This document shows positions 62,058 through 64,000 of a stretch of DNA of 64,000 bases, piece by piece. The DNA is from Bacteroidia bacterium (GTDB lineage Bacteria > Bacteroidota > Bacteroidia > Flavobacteriales > Flavobacteriaceae). The DNA lies in the NCBI GenBank assembly GCA_030427865.1, contig JAUICK010000006.1:62001-126000 (forward strand). Reading direction: 5' to 3'. The position numbers and the translations under genes were made by a program. Numbering within the stretch: the stretch's first letter is position 1; each line of letters begins with the position of its first letter. The notes under the pieces are model-generated. The model made no database searches. It saw nothing but the letters and a program-made list of their open reading frames with translations, and had not been told where the DNA came from.

Positions 62058-62957
62058 TTAGTTGTTTTTGCAATAGTTTATCTGTTCTATAATTTTACTT
62101 CTGATGCTTTTTTCTAATTCTGAATCTGTAAACGTTTCTAACAGTTTAGCGTACTTTTTTCTGTATAGGGTATATGAATCTTTATGATATTTTTTTAAAC
62201 CCATACAACTGTCTTTATCTTTCATAGCCCCCATTAGCATTATTTCTTTTGGTTGTAATTCTTGATAGTTGATTATGGGTTGTTTTTTAATTGTATCATA
62301 CACATTTAATAACTCATCTGCCAACGCATCAAACTTTTGTTTGTTTACCAAATCTGCTACTGTATATATGCCTATGGCATTTTTACCCGTATTTATGTAT
62401 CTGTAGTTTGCTTCTAGTTCAAACCGAATTAAGCTTTTATCTACTGTAACACCTGATTTTAATTTGGCTTGATAGGTCTTGTCATAGCCCTTTATATTGT
62501 AATTTGTCGCCTTAAAATGAGCACCATAAACACGAGTTGTATTGCGCATTAAAAAGGGTTTTTTGCCTTTATATTCTAGCCAATTTCTAAAGGTATTGTC
62601 TTCAATTTCGTTAATGACTACTGCTACTGATGTTTTTCTTACTTGAGCCGTATATAAATTGAAATCGAAATAATCATTAAGTTCCTCAATCGCCTTTACC
62701 ACTTCTGAATAGATAAAGGGTTTGTAATTGTTATTCATATAGAATTTTTGTAAACTATTACTTATTATCAATTCTGATGAAGTTAATTTAAAATCTAAAT
62801 TTCTAAATTTTGCACTATAAGAAGTTACCTCGCAAATTTTGGGATTGTATTTTGGCGACCATTGAATATTGTTCCAATAAAAAGGCTCTCTTGTTCTTCT
62901 AATTACTTCTTTTGGCATTTTGTCTATTTGCTGAACTAAAACGTTAGTATCGTACAA
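62058..62957 (-). CDS. Phage G2P/X-like rolling-circle replication initiator (inovirus/IME-type Rep)
   Basis: FKATNYNIKGYDKTYQAKLKSG...SLIRFELEANYRYI resembles YDK...E / RFE motifs of Phage_X/G2P Reps. Confidence 0.6.
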   Translation of the reverse strand: MYDTNVLVQQIDKMPKEVIRRTREPFYWNNIQWSPKYNPKICEVTSYSAKFRNLDFKLTSSELIISNSLQKFYMNNNYKPFIYSEVVKAIEELNDYFDFNLYTAQVRKTSVAVVINEIEDNTFRNWLEYKGKKPFLMRNTTRVYGAHFKATNYNIKGYDKTYQAKLKSGVTVDKSLIRFELEANYRYINTGKNAIGIYTVADLVNKQKFDALADELLNVYDTIKKQPIINYQELQPKEIMLMGAMKDKDSCMGLKKYHKDSYTLYRKKYAKLLETFTDSELEKSIRSKIIEQINYCKNN

Positions 62958-62968
62958 AACAGTAGCCT

Positions 62969-63247
62969 TTAATTTTTAACTGCTTCTTTGTAATTTTTAT
63001 CTAAAAGCTGTTGTACGTCGCTCATTCTATAATAGATTTTTGAGCCTATTTGAGAATAGGAAATGACACCTGTATCTCGCCAAGTTTGAGCAGTTCTTTT
63101 GCTAATGTGCATTAGCTGTAAAAACTCTTGATTGTCTAAAAAAATGTCTTCTGGTTTCTTTTGCTTTTCTTTTAGTTGATTGTTTAATTCGTCTAAACGA
63201 TTTACTAAATCTGTGTACTGTTGTGCGCTTAAAATGATTGCTTCCAT
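62969..63247 (-). CDS. Helix-turn-helix (excisionase-like) DNA-binding protein
   Basis: NQEFLQLMHISKRTAQTWRDTGVISYSQIGSKIYYRMSDVQQLL. Confidence 0.85.
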   Translation of the reverse strand: MEAIILSAQQYTDLVNRLDELNNQLKEKQKKPEDIFLDNQEFLQLMHISKRTAQTWRDTGVISYSQIGSKIYYRMSDVQQLLDKNYKEAVKN

Positions 63248-63379
63248 TTACTTCAATTTTTTGTGTTTAACATTAATTTCGGAGTAAATTTGAGCTAATA
63301 AGTGAAGTAAAAACAGTTAAAGGGGGTTGTATAACCCCCTTTAAAAGCCTTATAAACATTGAGTTTGTTTATTAAAAAA

Positions 63380-64000
63380 TTATTTTAATTTTCTTAAATT
63401 AGAAAGCATTGTATGTAAATGAGTTTCCCAAAATTCAATGGCATTTAAACTTGGAGTATTGAATTCATTTCTCAACTTATTTGTACTTATACCATTTTCA
63501 GAAGATTTTTTTGTTTGGAAATTAGATGATATAAAACGAAACAATTCAGCATCAGATTTTGTATTAAAAATTTTGGGTTTAAGGTCGTTTATCATTTTAA
63601 ATAATAACGACAATTGAGGTACTGATAGCTCTGTTTTAAGTGTTGCTTCTTTTACAGTTTTAGGTTTGTCTTGTTGTTCTTTTTCTTTTAGTTTATGTAA
63701 TTGTGAATTGATTAAACCTTGTAATTGATAGATGGAGAAAAACTCAAAAGGAAAAAATAACTTTTCTTTATTTATGTAAACAAAGTCCAAATCCATGTCT
63801 CTTGTTTCCATATTAAAAGCTTTACTCTTTTGAATATAACCTAATCGTATTAAGTCATCTTCTGTGTATCCATCCGCTTTTAATTTTTCGATTGCTTGTT
63901 CGGTTTCGTCTTCAGAGAAATCTCCTTCCATATCATCCTTTTCCCCAAACAAATAAATCTCAATATCTTTATATAGATATTTTAATGCGTCTTCTTCTAA
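63380..64000 (-). CDS. Hypothetical mobile-element-associated protein, partial (N-terminus beyond window)
   Basis: Frame stays open past the listed start to window edge (LEEDALKYLYKDIEIYLFGEKDDMEGD...). Confidence 0.7.
   Translation of the reverse strand, partial: LEEDALKYLYKDIEIYLFGEKDDMEGDFSEDETEQAIEKLKADGYTEDDLIRLGYIQKSKAFNMETRDMDLDFVYINKEKLFFPFEFFSIYQLQGLINSQLHKLKEKEQQDKPKTVKEATLKTELSVPQLSLLFKMINDLKPKIFNTKSDAELFRFISSNFQTKKSSENGISTNKLRNEFNTPSLNAIEFWETHLHTMLSNLRKLK

Overview
Flavobacteriaceae-like chromosome segment (AT-rich, Bacteroidota-type gene content: T9SS sorting domain, PorP/SprF, SusC-plug-like peptide, fused CcoNO). About 1-50.4 kb is mostly ordinary core genome: prmA (partial), tpiA, pyrF, an icmF-type mutase, a GbsR/SigZ stress locus, YgiQ, M61 peptidase, pdxJ, nadK, uppS-bamA-ompH, murI, and a cbb3 oxidase cluster ending in a Crp/Fnr gene. 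From about 50.47 kb to the window end it is accessory: a degenerate tRNA-Asp-like remnant, DUF6266, HTH/excisionase-like genes, a type I RM operon with an embedded PrrC-like ATPase, an ADP-ribosyltransferase-like two-gene module, and an inovirus/IME-type Rep. Most interesting signals: (1) a ~310-nt ORF-free region (52.60-52.91 kb) with nested perfect complementarities and two large hairpins sharing the loop motif TTTACGAAA; (2) a 35-aa, 11-Cys metallothionein-like peptide missed by the ORF track that opens an ICMT/SigZ/dienelactone-hydrolase operon; (3) a dispersed palindromic repeat inserted in frame in icmF; (4) a PrrC-like putative anticodon nuclease inside the hsd operon; (5) an ART-like protein with a small upstream partner. 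Everything here comes from reading the sequence; no searches or folding were run.
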